In this document: positions 44,041 to 54,766 of the stretch, piece by piece
How positions within the stretch are numbered: the stretch's first letter is position 1
Layout: every line of letters begins with the position of its first letter
Source: Arion vulgaris
Lineage: Eukaryota; Mollusca; Gastropoda; Stylommatophora; Arionidae
DNA length: 64,000 bases
Reading direction: 5' to 3'
Assembly (NCBI GenBank): GCA_020796225.1
Contig: CM036759.1
Span: forward strand, 1,607,782 to 1,671,781
Notes under the pieces: model-generated
What the model saw: the letters and a program-made list of their open reading frames with translations, nothing else
Told to the model about the DNA's origin: nothing
Database searches by the model: none
Program-made: the position numbers and the translations under genes

Positions 44041-45890
44041 ATCCGATCCGATCATGTTCCTCTGATGATCGTAATCGATTGTCTCTGGAGAATCATTTTA
44101 TTTCGTTGTATGGTACCTTGCGACCTCATGGACTCAACGCTCTACATTCCTATGCTTCTTACTACTTTCTCATGCTCCATATTCTATATGTGTAAATGTT
44201 TAGTTTAGTTTTAGTTTAGTCGTCGGATCACCATCACTGCACGTCGAACAAATTAGTCCATAAGTGCTCCGATCTCTCCTCAGTATGTCCATCAGCTGTG
44301 GCGACTAACGACACCGGTTCTTTGTTGGTTTACAATTCTTCTTTGTCTGCCAGCATAGCGTTCTTGTCGAGCTACACCACACTTAACTTTGAGTTCTTGC
44401 AGTCTGGTTAGTGTTGTGGATTCACCGCTATTACGTGAATCATGTACACGCCCTCTCTCCCTTAAGGAATTTATAATATCAGCCTGGTCCATTGCTCGTC
44501 CGCTTTGGACAGCAGCCATACCTGCAAGCCTATCCGCACGTTCATTCCCCTTACACCTGCATGCCCTGGCACAAAAATAAAACTGATCTTTGTCAGCTTA
44601 GACCTCCCCAGCGATTCTATCCAATGTCTCCGAGCCCATCCTGTTTCAATCTTCCTGAGCATACTCATTGAGTCACTGAGAAAACATGCATGGATAAAAG
44701 TCTGTGATTCTAGCCAAATCATCGCTTTGGTAACCGCCATGATTTCCATAGTGAGACTGCTCGTAGTCACGGCAAAACCACCACTGTCTTCCTTCACAAC
44801 ATCACCTCCGACCTGAGCAGTGAAAGCCCATGAGCTCCGCACATGTCGAATCACCGAACCATCCGTATAAATTTTTACATCATGCTCAGATGCGTTCTCA
44901 GAAATTAATGCCTGAACCTCTGCCTCCACGACAAGTGGGTTGTGTTGCCTGCATTCTTTATCAAGTTCGATGCATACAGAAAAGGATGTAGCGATTCCTC
45001 TTGGCACTGGTATCCATTCTTCACCGGGATCAATATCTTCAAGTGTACACACCTGTTCAATACAGTCCTCGGCCTGATCCATCCAAGATTTTCCTCTTTT
45101 TAACCTATTTCCTTTTGTCTCTTTATTTCCAAGTGCAGAGGATGTTGCGTGTCAGCATTGACTCGAAGGTATGCTCGTGCACGGTTCATCAGTATTCTAT
45201 ACTCCATAGTAGGATAGTCAAGGAGATAGCGCATCGCCCTGCACGACGTGTCTTTAGTGCAACCAAGTATAATGCGCATCGCCTCGTTCTGTATTCTTTC
45301 CAGTCGTTCTATCTGACTATGACTGAGAGTCAGGATTGCCAGCGCATACTCAAGCACAGAAAGGACCAGACCCTGGTATAAAGACAAAGATGGCGCTGTT
45401 CACAATCCGCCGCAGCCATTACCCTCATCGCCAGCAAACCTTTCCTCGCCTTCATTATCACATGAGCTATGTGTTCCGTAAAAGCTAGACTACGATCAAA
45501 ACGCAACCCCAGGTATTTCATAGACTGAGACCGCTCCACCACCTCTGAACACAAAACCACAGACGGTGTTGGAGTGTTGACGATGTGGTTGTTTAAAGAG
45601 AACCATGTCACCTCTTAAATGTTAAGTGTATATGTTGTATATTGACTTTATTTTTTATTTTGTCTCTTCTTTTTCCACTTCTAGTTTTTCTGCATTTATT
45701 TCGTTTTATGCCCGTTGGAATATCTCTGCCGTTGTCTGAATATAGTGTGCTGTGAAATTCGTCACTCCTGTTGTATCGTTTGCTTGATAAAGGCCTTTTG
45801 GTCGAAACGTTGCTATGTATTATCTTTGTATTTTGTAAAACTGCAGTACTTTGTTATTACGTGTTTCGCCTTTCATCCAACACAAACGTC
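44041..45890 (+). mobile_element. Penelope-like element 3' end, split by a LINE
   Basis: Left part 44041-44204 encodes IRSCSSDDRNRLSLENHFIS then LYGTLRPHGLN, the end of the GIY-YIG protein, as at 62.0 kb. The tail resumes at 45617 after the LINE and ends at GTGTTTCGCC near 45880. The tail holds a hammerhead-like segment at 45761-45809. Confidence 0.8.
44205..45616 (-). mobile_element. Jockey/I-like LINE 3' part with reverse transcriptase end and RNase H
   Basis: Minus strand, in order: TWFSLNNHIVNTP and YLGLRFDRSLAFTEHI (45.3-45.6 kb), LYQGLVLSVLEYALAIL (45.1-45.39), RNase H with KIYTDGSVIRH, MEIMAVTKAM, CFLSDSMSML and FVPGHAGVRG (44.5-45.08), then MAAVQSGRAMDQADI and RLQELKVKCG (44.3-44.52). 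Frames are broken in four places. Flanked by TAAATGTTTAGT (44193-44204) and TAAATGTTAAGT (45617-45628). 5'-truncated; tail is ACTAA-rich. Confidence 0.9.
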
Positions 45891-46329
45891 AAACTAGAAA
45901 GGCAGTAAAACTCTCCACAAGTGCATGTATTCCTGGTCTCGCACAAGAACATTTCAAGCCCGCATAGGGCTCACTAGTCATCAACTCACACACAGACAAA
46001 CATAACGCAACAACATTTCCTTGGATGAAAATTGTGGTCATCCTCCCCCGTCAAGGGCGAGCATTATTAGTTTGCACTATATTTGATTCTATCATACTGA
46101 AAAAATAAATGTTTTTTGCTTCAGTTTTATACTGAATTATTATTAATAGATTTATCATGTTCCTTTTGGGATGTTGATAATAGCACTGTATATGTATATG
46201 GCCCTTTTCATCTTTACAGACGGTCAATAGGCAAGTGTTTTACTGTGACAACTTCTGAGTTTTCGCTTTTCTCTCTTGTCGTTCAGCTCGTACATAAGTC
46301 TCTTCTCAAAAGACTCTGCGCCCTTCCGT
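45891..46329. other. Spacer with a dispersed segment related to the 56-bp array
   Basis: 46215-46240 CTTTACAGACGGTCAATAGG resembles the unit at 48.94-49.54 kb. No gene seen. Confidence 0.5.
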
Positions 46330-47760
46330 AATTTGGCTTTCCACACAACTCTGTCATCAGCTAGTCCCTCCCATGTGCTGGGATCTATAGAAAGTTTTTC
46401 ATTGAGGTTTTGCAGACATCTTTATATCTGAGCAGTGGTCTGCCCTGGTGCCTCTTCCTCCGAAAGTTCACAGAACAACATTTGTTTTGGTATGCGATAA
46501 GTTTCATTCTTCTCACATGTCCCAACCATCTTAGTCGTCTACTGCTGAGCATGCCCATGATGGAAGGCAGATTTGCACGTTGTAGTACTTCAGAGTTGGT
46601 TATCTTGTCGTACCACCTGATGTTCATAATCTTGCGGAGACATCGAAGGTGAAAGATGTTAAGTCTCCTCTCGTGTCTTGAGTAGGTTGTCCATGTTTCT
46701 GAGCCATATAGTAAAGAACTAGTTACACAGGCTCGATATATTTGAGTTTTCGTCTGCAATGTCAATTTTTGTTGTCCCACGCTCGCTTTGATAGTATGCC
46801 GAATGTAGTAGCCGCACTCCCTATACGAGCGTTGATTTCTTCATCAAGGGAAAGGCTGGCAGTGAACGTGGACCCAAGATAGTAGAATTTTTGCACTGGT
46901 GTTAGATGGTTGCCATTTAAAGTGATATTTGATTTCTTACCTCCCTGACATAATACAACTGTTTTGGAGACACTTATTGTCAGAGAAAAGAGGTCGCATG
47001 CCTTTGACAAATTATTAATTAGACATTGCAGTGTAGTCTCACTGTGGGCGACTAAGGCAGCATCGTCAGCGAAAAGGAGGTCCTTGAGAAGTATTTCCGT
47101 CGTTTTTGTCTTGGCTCTTAAGCGAGCCAAGTTAAACAGTGAACCATCAGATCTAGTGCGGATGAAAACATCAGCGTCCCCTAAGGCGTGGTTCAAAAGG
47201 ACTGCGAAGAAGATACCAAAAGAGAGTGGGGGCAAGGACACAGCCCTGCTTGACTCCACTCTTAACCTCAAAACTATCAGATGTGCTGCCATCAAACTGT
47301 ATGCTGGCTTTCATGTCCTCATGGAAGGAAACAATCAATTGGAGCAACTTTGGGGGACAACCAATATACTTCAATATTTTATAAAGACTTGGCCTGCTGA
47401 CTGTGTCAAATGCCTTAGTCAGATCCACGAAAGCAATACATAGAGGCTTGCTCTGCTCTCTGTACTTCTCTTGTAGCTGTCGAAGGGTAAATATCATGTC
47501 AGTTGTTGACCGTCTAGCTCTGAATCCACATAGTACAAAAGCTTTGCCTGTTACGCTTAGAAGGGAGATGCCTCTGTAGTTGTTACAATCCCCCTTATCC
47601 CCTTTGTTTTTATAGAGTGTCACTATCTTTGCATCCTTCATGTCCTGAGGAAGTGTTCCCTCTCTCCAGCACTGAATAAGGAGATTGTAGAGGTGGGGCA
47701 GCAGGACATCCTTATTGTATTTGAGGACTTCTGCAGGAATGTTGTCTAGTCCTGAGCACT
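46330..47760 (-). mobile_element. LINE reverse transcriptase, decayed, most of the domain
   Basis: Minus strand: AKIVTLYKNKGDKGDCNNYR, GISLLSVTGKAF, a deletion, CGFRARRSTTDMIFTLRQL, IAFVDLTKAFDTVSRPSL (first Asp), SGVKQGCVLAPTLF (47171-47641); then DLLFADDAALVAHSE with the Asp pair intact and FYYLGSTFTASLSLDEEI (46762-47295); then LLYGSETWTTY, LRCLRKIMNIRWYDKITN and LRWLGHVRRM (46385-46780). Two frameshifts join the pieces. A CR1/L2-like type by appearance. Confidence 0.92.
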
Positions 47761-48376
47761 GTAATTACAACGAAATGTATATTGTGCTGTGGTGTTATCA
47801 TCCACGTTTTTGACCTTTCCTGAAACAACAAAATAGTAGTGTGTGTTTCCGTTACTTTTTTGTAACGGTCTCTATAACGGTACTCTATATTTTATGTTTA
47901 TTGATACATCCCGAAAAGAACGACATACCAAATTCGCAAAAATATTAATTACTAGCAGTTTACCCGTTCTTCGCACAGGGAATTTAGTTTAAATCTATTT
48001 GTAAAGTCCCTTAAAGAAACATGCGACGCTGCTTTAAAATCGACTTCTTCCCATTAAAAACAGTACGTTTTAGCTCCATGCATCGGCCAGTAAAACATGA
48101 TACAACAGAATTCCTGCGAAAGTTGAAAAATAACAATTGGCAAATTAAATTTATTCAGAGTATTAACTTATCGATACGTTTCTTTTTTTTTAAAAACAAC
48201 TGGCCCGAACGTGTATCTAGCGCATGTCTACTGCACTCTAGTCAGGAACGCTATCAACTACCCTAGAGAAAGTTATAAATAAATGTGTTTAAAATATATT
48301 ATAATAATAGTGCCGTTATCATAGCATTATATGATCACAGGACTGGAGCGGAAAGTAATAATCTTTGTCAAAGTCT
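47761..48376. other. AT-rich sequence, nothing recognised
   Basis: No open frame or repeat of note. Confidence 0.5.
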
Positions 48377-48517
48377 GTATGTAGTGTGCTGTGACATTCG
48401 TCACTTTGCTGTATTGTTTGCTTGATAAAGACCTTGTTGGTCGAAACATTGCTGTGTATTGTCATTGTTTTTGTATTTTGTAAAACTACCGTACTTTGTG
48501 ATTAGGGGGTTTCGCCG
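48377..48517 (+). mobile_element. Penelope-like element 3' tail, solo fragment
   Basis: Matches the tail at 45.74-45.88 kb, including TTGATAAAGACC...GGTCGAAAC and TTTTGTATTTTGTAAAACTA. Ends GGGTTTCGCC. Confidence 0.8.
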
Positions 48518-48944
48518 AAAGCAACAACATGATCACGTGACCGGCAACGTCGTGAAATCATGGATATACGCTTTCGGTGATTTCTATGCAGAAATACCAT
48601 GTGGGTTAAGTTGGGAATATGGTTATAGGAACGTAAAAAAAAGTCTAACTTGATAATTTTTCCCTCTTCGTATCCATGACAACCACCTTCTTGCCAAATT
48701 TCAAGTCCGTAGGATGTCCAGATATTTCCAAACAATTGGGACAGACACACAATTCAATTCATCTTTGTCTTATATATATATATATATACATACAAGACAA
48801 CCGATAACGTTACTCTTCCGTTATCTTTGTGATCAAACACTGGCTATTTGATGGTGCTTGTTACTTTGTATTGATGGCTATACAGTGTCAACCGACGTGT
48901 GTGTTTCTGTGTAAATGGCCTTTGTCGTCTTTACAGACCAGCAA

Positions 48945-49545
48945 TGGGCAATGTTTATATCATCACGTAACTACCTTGTCTCTTTACAGACCGGTCAATG
49001 GGCAAGTGGTTTATATCATCAGTAAAACTTATTACTACTTTACAGACCGGTCAATGGGCAAGTGGTTTATATCATCAGTAAAACTTATTACTACTTTACA
49101 GACCGGTCAATGGGCAAGTGGTTTATATCATCAGTAAAACGTATTACTACTTTACAGACCGGTCAATGGGCAAGTGGTTTATATCATCAGTAAAACGTAT
49201 TACTACTTTACAGACCGGTCAATGGGCAAGTGGTTTATATCATCAGTAAAACTTATTACTACTTTACAGACCGGTCAATGGGCAAGTGGTTTATATCATC
49301 AGTAAAACTTATTACTACTTTACAGACCGGTCAATGGGCAAGTGGTTTATATCATCAGTAAAACTTATTACTACTTTACAGACCGGTCAATGGGCAAGTG
49401 GTTTATATCATCAGTAAAACTTATTACTACTTTACAGACCGGTCAATGGGCAAGTGGTTTATATCATCAGTAAAACTTATTACTACTTTACAGACCGGTC
49501 AATGGACAAGTGCTTTATATCATCAGTAAAACTTATTACTTCTTT
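48945..49545. repeat. Minisatellite, about 56-bp unit, ten copies
   Basis: TTTACAGACCGGTCAATGGG then CAAGTGGTTTATATCATCAG; a diverged single unit lies at 46.2 kb. Confidence 0.97.
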
Positions 49546-49715
49546 CGTTTTTCTCTCATTCTGTTTTGTCTCACAGCATCAGCATAAGAAGAGATTTCCA
49601 GAACGGGCTTTTGTGGGCACTTCATAAACAGTGCCTTTTGTCGCCTCTGTTATCTCTGAGGTCCACCTTTCACGTGGACTGTCTTTTGCTTTGTATCCAC
49701 CGTGGTACTAGTGAA
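49546..49715 (-). mobile_element. Dispersed repeat R39, copy 2
   Basis: GTCTCACAGCATCAGCATAA, GCCTCTGTTATCTCTGAGGT and TTTGTATCCACCGTGG align with copies 1 and 3. Confidence 0.65.
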
Positions 49716-49724
49716 TAGATACAT

Positions 49725-49895
49725 CTTGAAAAGTGTTGTTACATCTGCTACTACTGTTGTCAAACAGTTAACAAAGTACATCATGATAAGTGTTGTTACA
49801 TCTGCTACTACTGCTGTCAAACAGTTAACAAAGTACATCTTGATAAGTGTTGTTACATCTGCTACTACTGCTGTCAAACAATTAACAAAGTGGAG
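49725..49895. repeat. Minisatellite, 57-bp unit, three copies
   Basis: AAGTGTTGTTACATCTGCTA then CTACTGCTGTCAAACAGTTA. Confidence 0.94.
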
Positions 49896-50019
49896 GAAAA
49901 AACGAAATATTTTGAACATGATTCTTTTGAGATCATTCTGGAGGACATGATACCGAACAGACGAGGGAGATGAAAAATCAAGGAGAAAATAGATGCAAAA
50001 TATCATAGACGAGTTGATT

Positions 50020-50315
50020 ATGACTGCGACTCGTTGGTCATCACGCAGACAGTGACGTATGACTCGACGACAATGGTCATCCCAGTCAGGACGTATGACT
50101 ACGACTGACAATGGTCATCTCACGCAGGACAGGGACGTATGACTACGACTGACAATGGTCATCTCACGCAGGACAGGGACGTATGGCTACGACTGACAAT
50201 GGTCATCACACGCAGGACAGGGACGTATGACTGCGACTGATGTTGGTCATCTCACGCAGGACAGGGTCGTATGACTACGACTGATGTTGGTCATCTCACG
50301 CAGGACAGGGACATA
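50020..50315. repeat. Minisatellite, 44-bp unit, six copies
   Basis: TATGACTACGACTGACAATG then GTCATCTCACGCAGGACAGG. Confidence 0.95.
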
Positions 50316-50374
50316 TTTAGAGCTGGTATGGGATTTTTTCATTGAATAGATTCATTGATAGAGGGTCAAATGGT

Positions 50375-50590
50375 TTTGCCACTTGGTGAGAATGAAACCG
50401 AATACACCAGTTGCAAGAGCGTACAACTTGAAAATGGAGTCATCAAGAGAAAGCGGCAGACCAAGAAAAAGATGGAGTTACAGACATCTTAAAACTCCAC
50501 AATACCACAGCATATCAAGCGACCGAGCGTGCACTATCTCGGAAACCGATCATCAGTTTAAACGTGGCCAACGTTACAAACTGGCCTAAA
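50375..50590 (+). mobile_element. LINE carboxyl-terminal fragment
   Basis: HLVRMKPNTPVARAYN then ESGRPRKRW, the same ending as the LINE at 34.9-35.8 kb. Confidence 0.7.
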
Positions 50591-50689
50591 TGCTCTATTT
50601 GTCAAGATGGAGGGTGAGGCGGATTATTCAAACGTGTTTAGTAAACATATGGACATTTTAGTAAACATACGGACTCAAACGAACTTCTT

Positions 50690-53600
50690 CAGTAAACATA
50701 ACAACAAAATAATGATGCATAGTAAGTGCTGTGTACCAAAATGTAGATCAAATTACGATTGTAATTATATATGTATAATATAAGTTAATTTAACAAGTAC
50801 CTTCTTCAGTAAACCTAACTGTTGTCAGTGTTGTAAACAATAAAACATAACAATAAAATAACGATACCTAGCTAGTAAGTAATGTGTACCAAAATGTAGA
50901 TCAAATCACGATTATAATTATATGTGTATAATTTAACAATTACCTTCTTTAATAAACATAACAACAAAATAACGATGCCTAGAAAGTGTTGTGTACCAAA
51001 TTGTAGATCTAATTATGAGGGAGATTATGTTAAAGCATTCAAGGTTCCAAATGAAAATCGTCAGGAAATTCGGGACAAATGCCATGGATCAAAAATATTC
51101 CACGTCAAGATTGGCTTCCCACGAAACATAGTGTTGTTTGTATCAAACATTTTAGAGAAGAAGATTTAGTACGTTCAGATAAATATACAGATGCAAATGA
51201 TGTAGAACACATTATTGACAGGCGTTGTGTAGTTTTAAAACCTGATGCTGTTCCCACTGTGTTTCCTAACCTTCCATCTTATATGTCAAAAGCGCCTGTT
51301 GTTCTTTGTAAGAATCCACAAGCACGAGCTACAGCAGTACAAGAAAGATATAATAAAGATGTTGAAGATTGGCTGGCGTCAGATCTGATCAGTGATTTTA
51401 AAGTTTTTCAGGACAGTTATGAAGCAAGGTTACAAGATAATTTAAATGCAAAGTTTCTTCAGATTTGTAAAGACAAGGAATATATTCTATTGTACACTGT
51501 AATTGTTGAAACCATGGAGACCAGCTATAGGACTAAGTATTAAAATAGACCAGGACATGTCCTTTACTGTTCACCTGAAGGGAGTTTCCATAGAAAAAGT
51601 TCCTTTAACTGGTTGTCAAGTAGTGGAAAAATTGAGAGATGGTCTCATGTTGAGAATCTTTTGTCCTATTGTTTATATAAAGATTTAGAAGAAGATCGAA
51701 CTGTTGACTATTACATGACAAAGGCACATGCTAATCTGGTTGAAGCAATTAGTTTATCATCCACCACAACAAGCACTAGTGTTGTGCCAGAGAAAACACT
51801 TCAATTCCTCGCTGAACAGTTGCAGCTGGTCAGAACTCCAGATAACAGAAAACGGTACAGCAGTAACACCCACTGTTTTGCATTCATGACATATATAAAA
51901 TCCCCAGTATGCTACAGATTTCTAAGAAGATCAAATTATCTGTGTCTTCCCCATCATGGCACACTCAGAAATTTATTTATGCCATTGACAAAGTCTGTAG
52001 ATTCTGACATCAGTAAATATTTACAGATCAAGAGCAGCAAACTTTCTGCAACTGACCAAATTGTAGCCATTCAGATGGATGAAATTTATGTCAAAGCTGC
52101 ACTAAATTATACTAGAGGAAAATTGATTGGCATAGCATCAAATGCAGTCGAAAGTGCTACCACTGTGCAGGCATTTTTTTATTTCTTCAATATTTGGCAA
52201 TTACACTGAAGTGGTTGGACTAATTCCAATGAAGAAGATGACATCAGATGACTTGCAAGGAAATTTGATTCAGACTATACAGACAGTGCAGTCCGTTGGT
52301 TTTAAAGTCCTGGCTGTTATTGCGGATAACAATGCAGTAAACAGAAAAGTGTACAAACAACTTGCAGGAAGTTCACAGAATGCATACACTTTGAGAATCC
52401 AGTGTATTCTGGAACACCAATCTTTTGCTTCATGATTCAGTACATATATTGAAATGCATATGGCACAACTGGATCAACCAGAAGGACACGGAGCAAACTT
52501 TTGTTTTCCTTTGTTATCCTGTATCACAATCAGAGGAACTCATGAGAGCAAAGATGTCCAGCTTGAAAATTTTGTATAATAAAGAATGTAACAACATTAC
52601 CAAATTAGCACCTGCGATTACTCACAAAGCACTGTTTCCATCTAGTTTTGATAGACAGAAGGTATCTCTAGCCCTTGCTGTGTTCAACGAGTATAATGTT
52701 GCAGCTCTACGGCTCAGTGATCAGGAGGATGGTACTGCAACTTTTATTAATACAATACTACAGGGGTGGAACATTATAAATGTTAAAAATAAATTTATTG
52801 GAACAAAGCTTCGAAACCCATTTGCCATGCCTATAACAGCTACTGATAAAACTAATTTGTTGAATTTGGAACAGCTATGCAAATGGGTGGAAGCATGGCA
52901 TAATCTACCAGTAAGAGAAGGAAGCTCACCAGGAAACATTCCATGCTTTGATTCACACATTGAAGGCAATGATAGATTTAACTAAATATGCATTCATGAA
53001 CATAGAGTACATCTTGTTAGGAAAACTACAAACGGACAATCTTGAGGCCAGATTCAGTGAGTACAGGCAACTTTCAGGAGCAAACTACCTTGTTTCTGTG
53101 CAGCAAATTTTGGAAACTGAAAAGAAACTAAGGATTTATTCTGTTTTGTGTATGTGCTCCTCGAGATGTGGTGATATTCCAATTCATGACTTATTAGCAG
53201 TGTTCAGTACAGACAATGAGATGGAGACAAGTGCTGCCAAGCAAGGAGACCCATGGTTTGAAGTGAATGTAGAAAATTCTGAAATCATAGTGCCTGACGG
53301 AACTGTGGATGTACTTGTCTACATCAGTGGATTTGCTGCCTACAGACTGTGTAGAAAATTAAAGTGCCCTTCATGTTGCCTACTTATTCAGCAAGCTAAG
53401 GGCATTACAGCAGAAATTGAACCTGATCTGTCCTGGTTAGACTACACACATTTAATAGATAGGGATGGACTGAAGTACCCATCACAAGACCTCACTGTTC
53501 TCTGCTTCATATCATATCTAGTTGTTCAAAAGCTGATATCATCTGAATATGAAGATAAGTTCTTGGCCACGACAAACCAGAAAAAGATTGTCATACAAAT

Positions 53601-53960
53601 TGTAACTGCTAGCTACTTAAAATTCTCATTAGACAGTACTGCATGTGTCTGCGGAGCTCAAAAAGAAAAACTTTATTGTCCGCGGTTCCAACATTTGCTA
53701 ACATTTTCCTCAACAATTATAGAAAAATAAGGAATGATCAATGCAATGTTCAGCAAACTGCTTCTTCACAAAAAAAGAAAAGTAGCAAAATTCAGTAGTA
53801 GATAAATATATTTATGTAATACTGTTTAGTTTCTGTGCTAATCAAGCTGTGGTGATGTGCACACTTGTGACTGACTAATTCATGGATTTTTGATAAGTGA
53901 TGTTAGTTTATGTGCTAATCAAGATGTGGTGTTGTGCAAACATGTAGCTTACTTATTCAT
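50690..53960 (+). mobile_element. THAP/P-element-type DNA transposon, decayed
   Basis: Contains a transposase pseudogene (50975-53730) preceded by two extra partial copies of its first exon region and followed by a two-copy repeat of about 100 bp (53820-53955). I could not define terminal inverted repeats. Confidence 0.75.
50975..53730 (+). pseudogene. P-type transposase with THAP domain, frameshifted
   Basis: P-type transposases cut and paste DNA using an RNase H-like core and a THAP zinc finger for DNA binding. Here the THAP domain starts MPRKCCVPNCRSNY, then VKAFKVP, and after a frameshift DWLPTKHSVVCIKHFREEDL and AVPTVFPNLP. Further on: SPVCYRFLRRSNYLCLPHHG (target-type P-element block), IQMDEIYVKAALNYTRGKLI (catalytic Asp region), VGFKVLAVIADN, HDSVHILKCIWHNWIN and, near the end, QDLTVLCFISYLVVQK. 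Seven overlapping frames carry one continuous homology, so at least six frameshifts but few in-frame stops. Closest known relative by appearance is THAP9. Confidence 0.87.
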
Positions 53961-54359
53961 GGATAACTGAAGAGAGACTACCATAAGCTGATGTAAGTAC
54001 AATAGTTATCATATTTAAAATGAATCTAAGTATTCTGTATAAAATTAAACTAAAATAGTATGTGAGAGCAACAACTATAGCTACTCATCAGAAAACATCT
54101 TCTATAACACACACATGCATCCAACAACAAGTTTCTAACATCTGCAAGATGTATTGTCTAGATCAGCGTTTCCCAATAGTAAAGTCAATAGTTAGTCTGT
54201 AAGAATACACCGCCTCAGCCTGTGACGTCACATGGCAATATTGCCGTCCGCGCTGAGGCCAGTTTGTAACATTGTCCACGGTTTAAACCTGCCACGCCTA
54301 GTGGCAAAAAAAGCAGAGAAGGACAAAAGAAAAGAAAATGAGATTTTTACGAAAGGTAA
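53961..54359. other. Spacer, nothing recognised
   Basis: AT-rich left part, then a GC-richer stretch (54210-54300) that could belong to the CHP1 promoter. Confidence 0.4.
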
Positions 54360-54480
54360 AAATAGACCTCACTGTTCAGAAAGCAATGGCAAACTACTGA
54401 ACGTATAAGTTGTGCCTAGAAAATCAACGACTCGTTTACTGTGGTTGACGGCTACGTCCTGTAAAGGATATGCCACGATT
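54360..54480 (+). mobile_element. tRNA-SINE body fragment
   Basis: TTCAGAAAGCAATGGCAAAC, TACTGAACGTA and TCCTGTAAAGGATATGC match the body of the SINE at 14.2 kb; the tRNA-like head is missing. About 220 bp upstream of the CHP1 start. Confidence 0.75.
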
Positions 54481-54702
54481 ATCCTTCATTTGATCATAGA
54501 AACTTAAATCCGGCAGTGACGAGCTAGATCATGATGATAGTTACTACCGAATCCAGACAGTATAGGGTATTCGAGTAACGGTTAGTTATTGTTCGCCATC
54601 GCTACAACAAAACAAGAATCCTGGATTGGACCAGCAGACGTGGACTATCCATCCAGGAAATACTCTGTTCTGATAATTTAGTGTTCTAGTTGACACAGTA
54701 AA

Positions 54703-54766
54703 ATGGGAGCCAGATCATCAATGTTGCAAGATGAAGAGGTTTCAGAGATATATAAGGAAACTGGAT
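54703..54766 (+). CDS. CHP1: CHP1 exon 1
   Basis: 64 nt from ATG to GGAT|GTAAGT; 21 codons plus one base. Carries the N-myristoylation signal. Confidence 0.92.
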
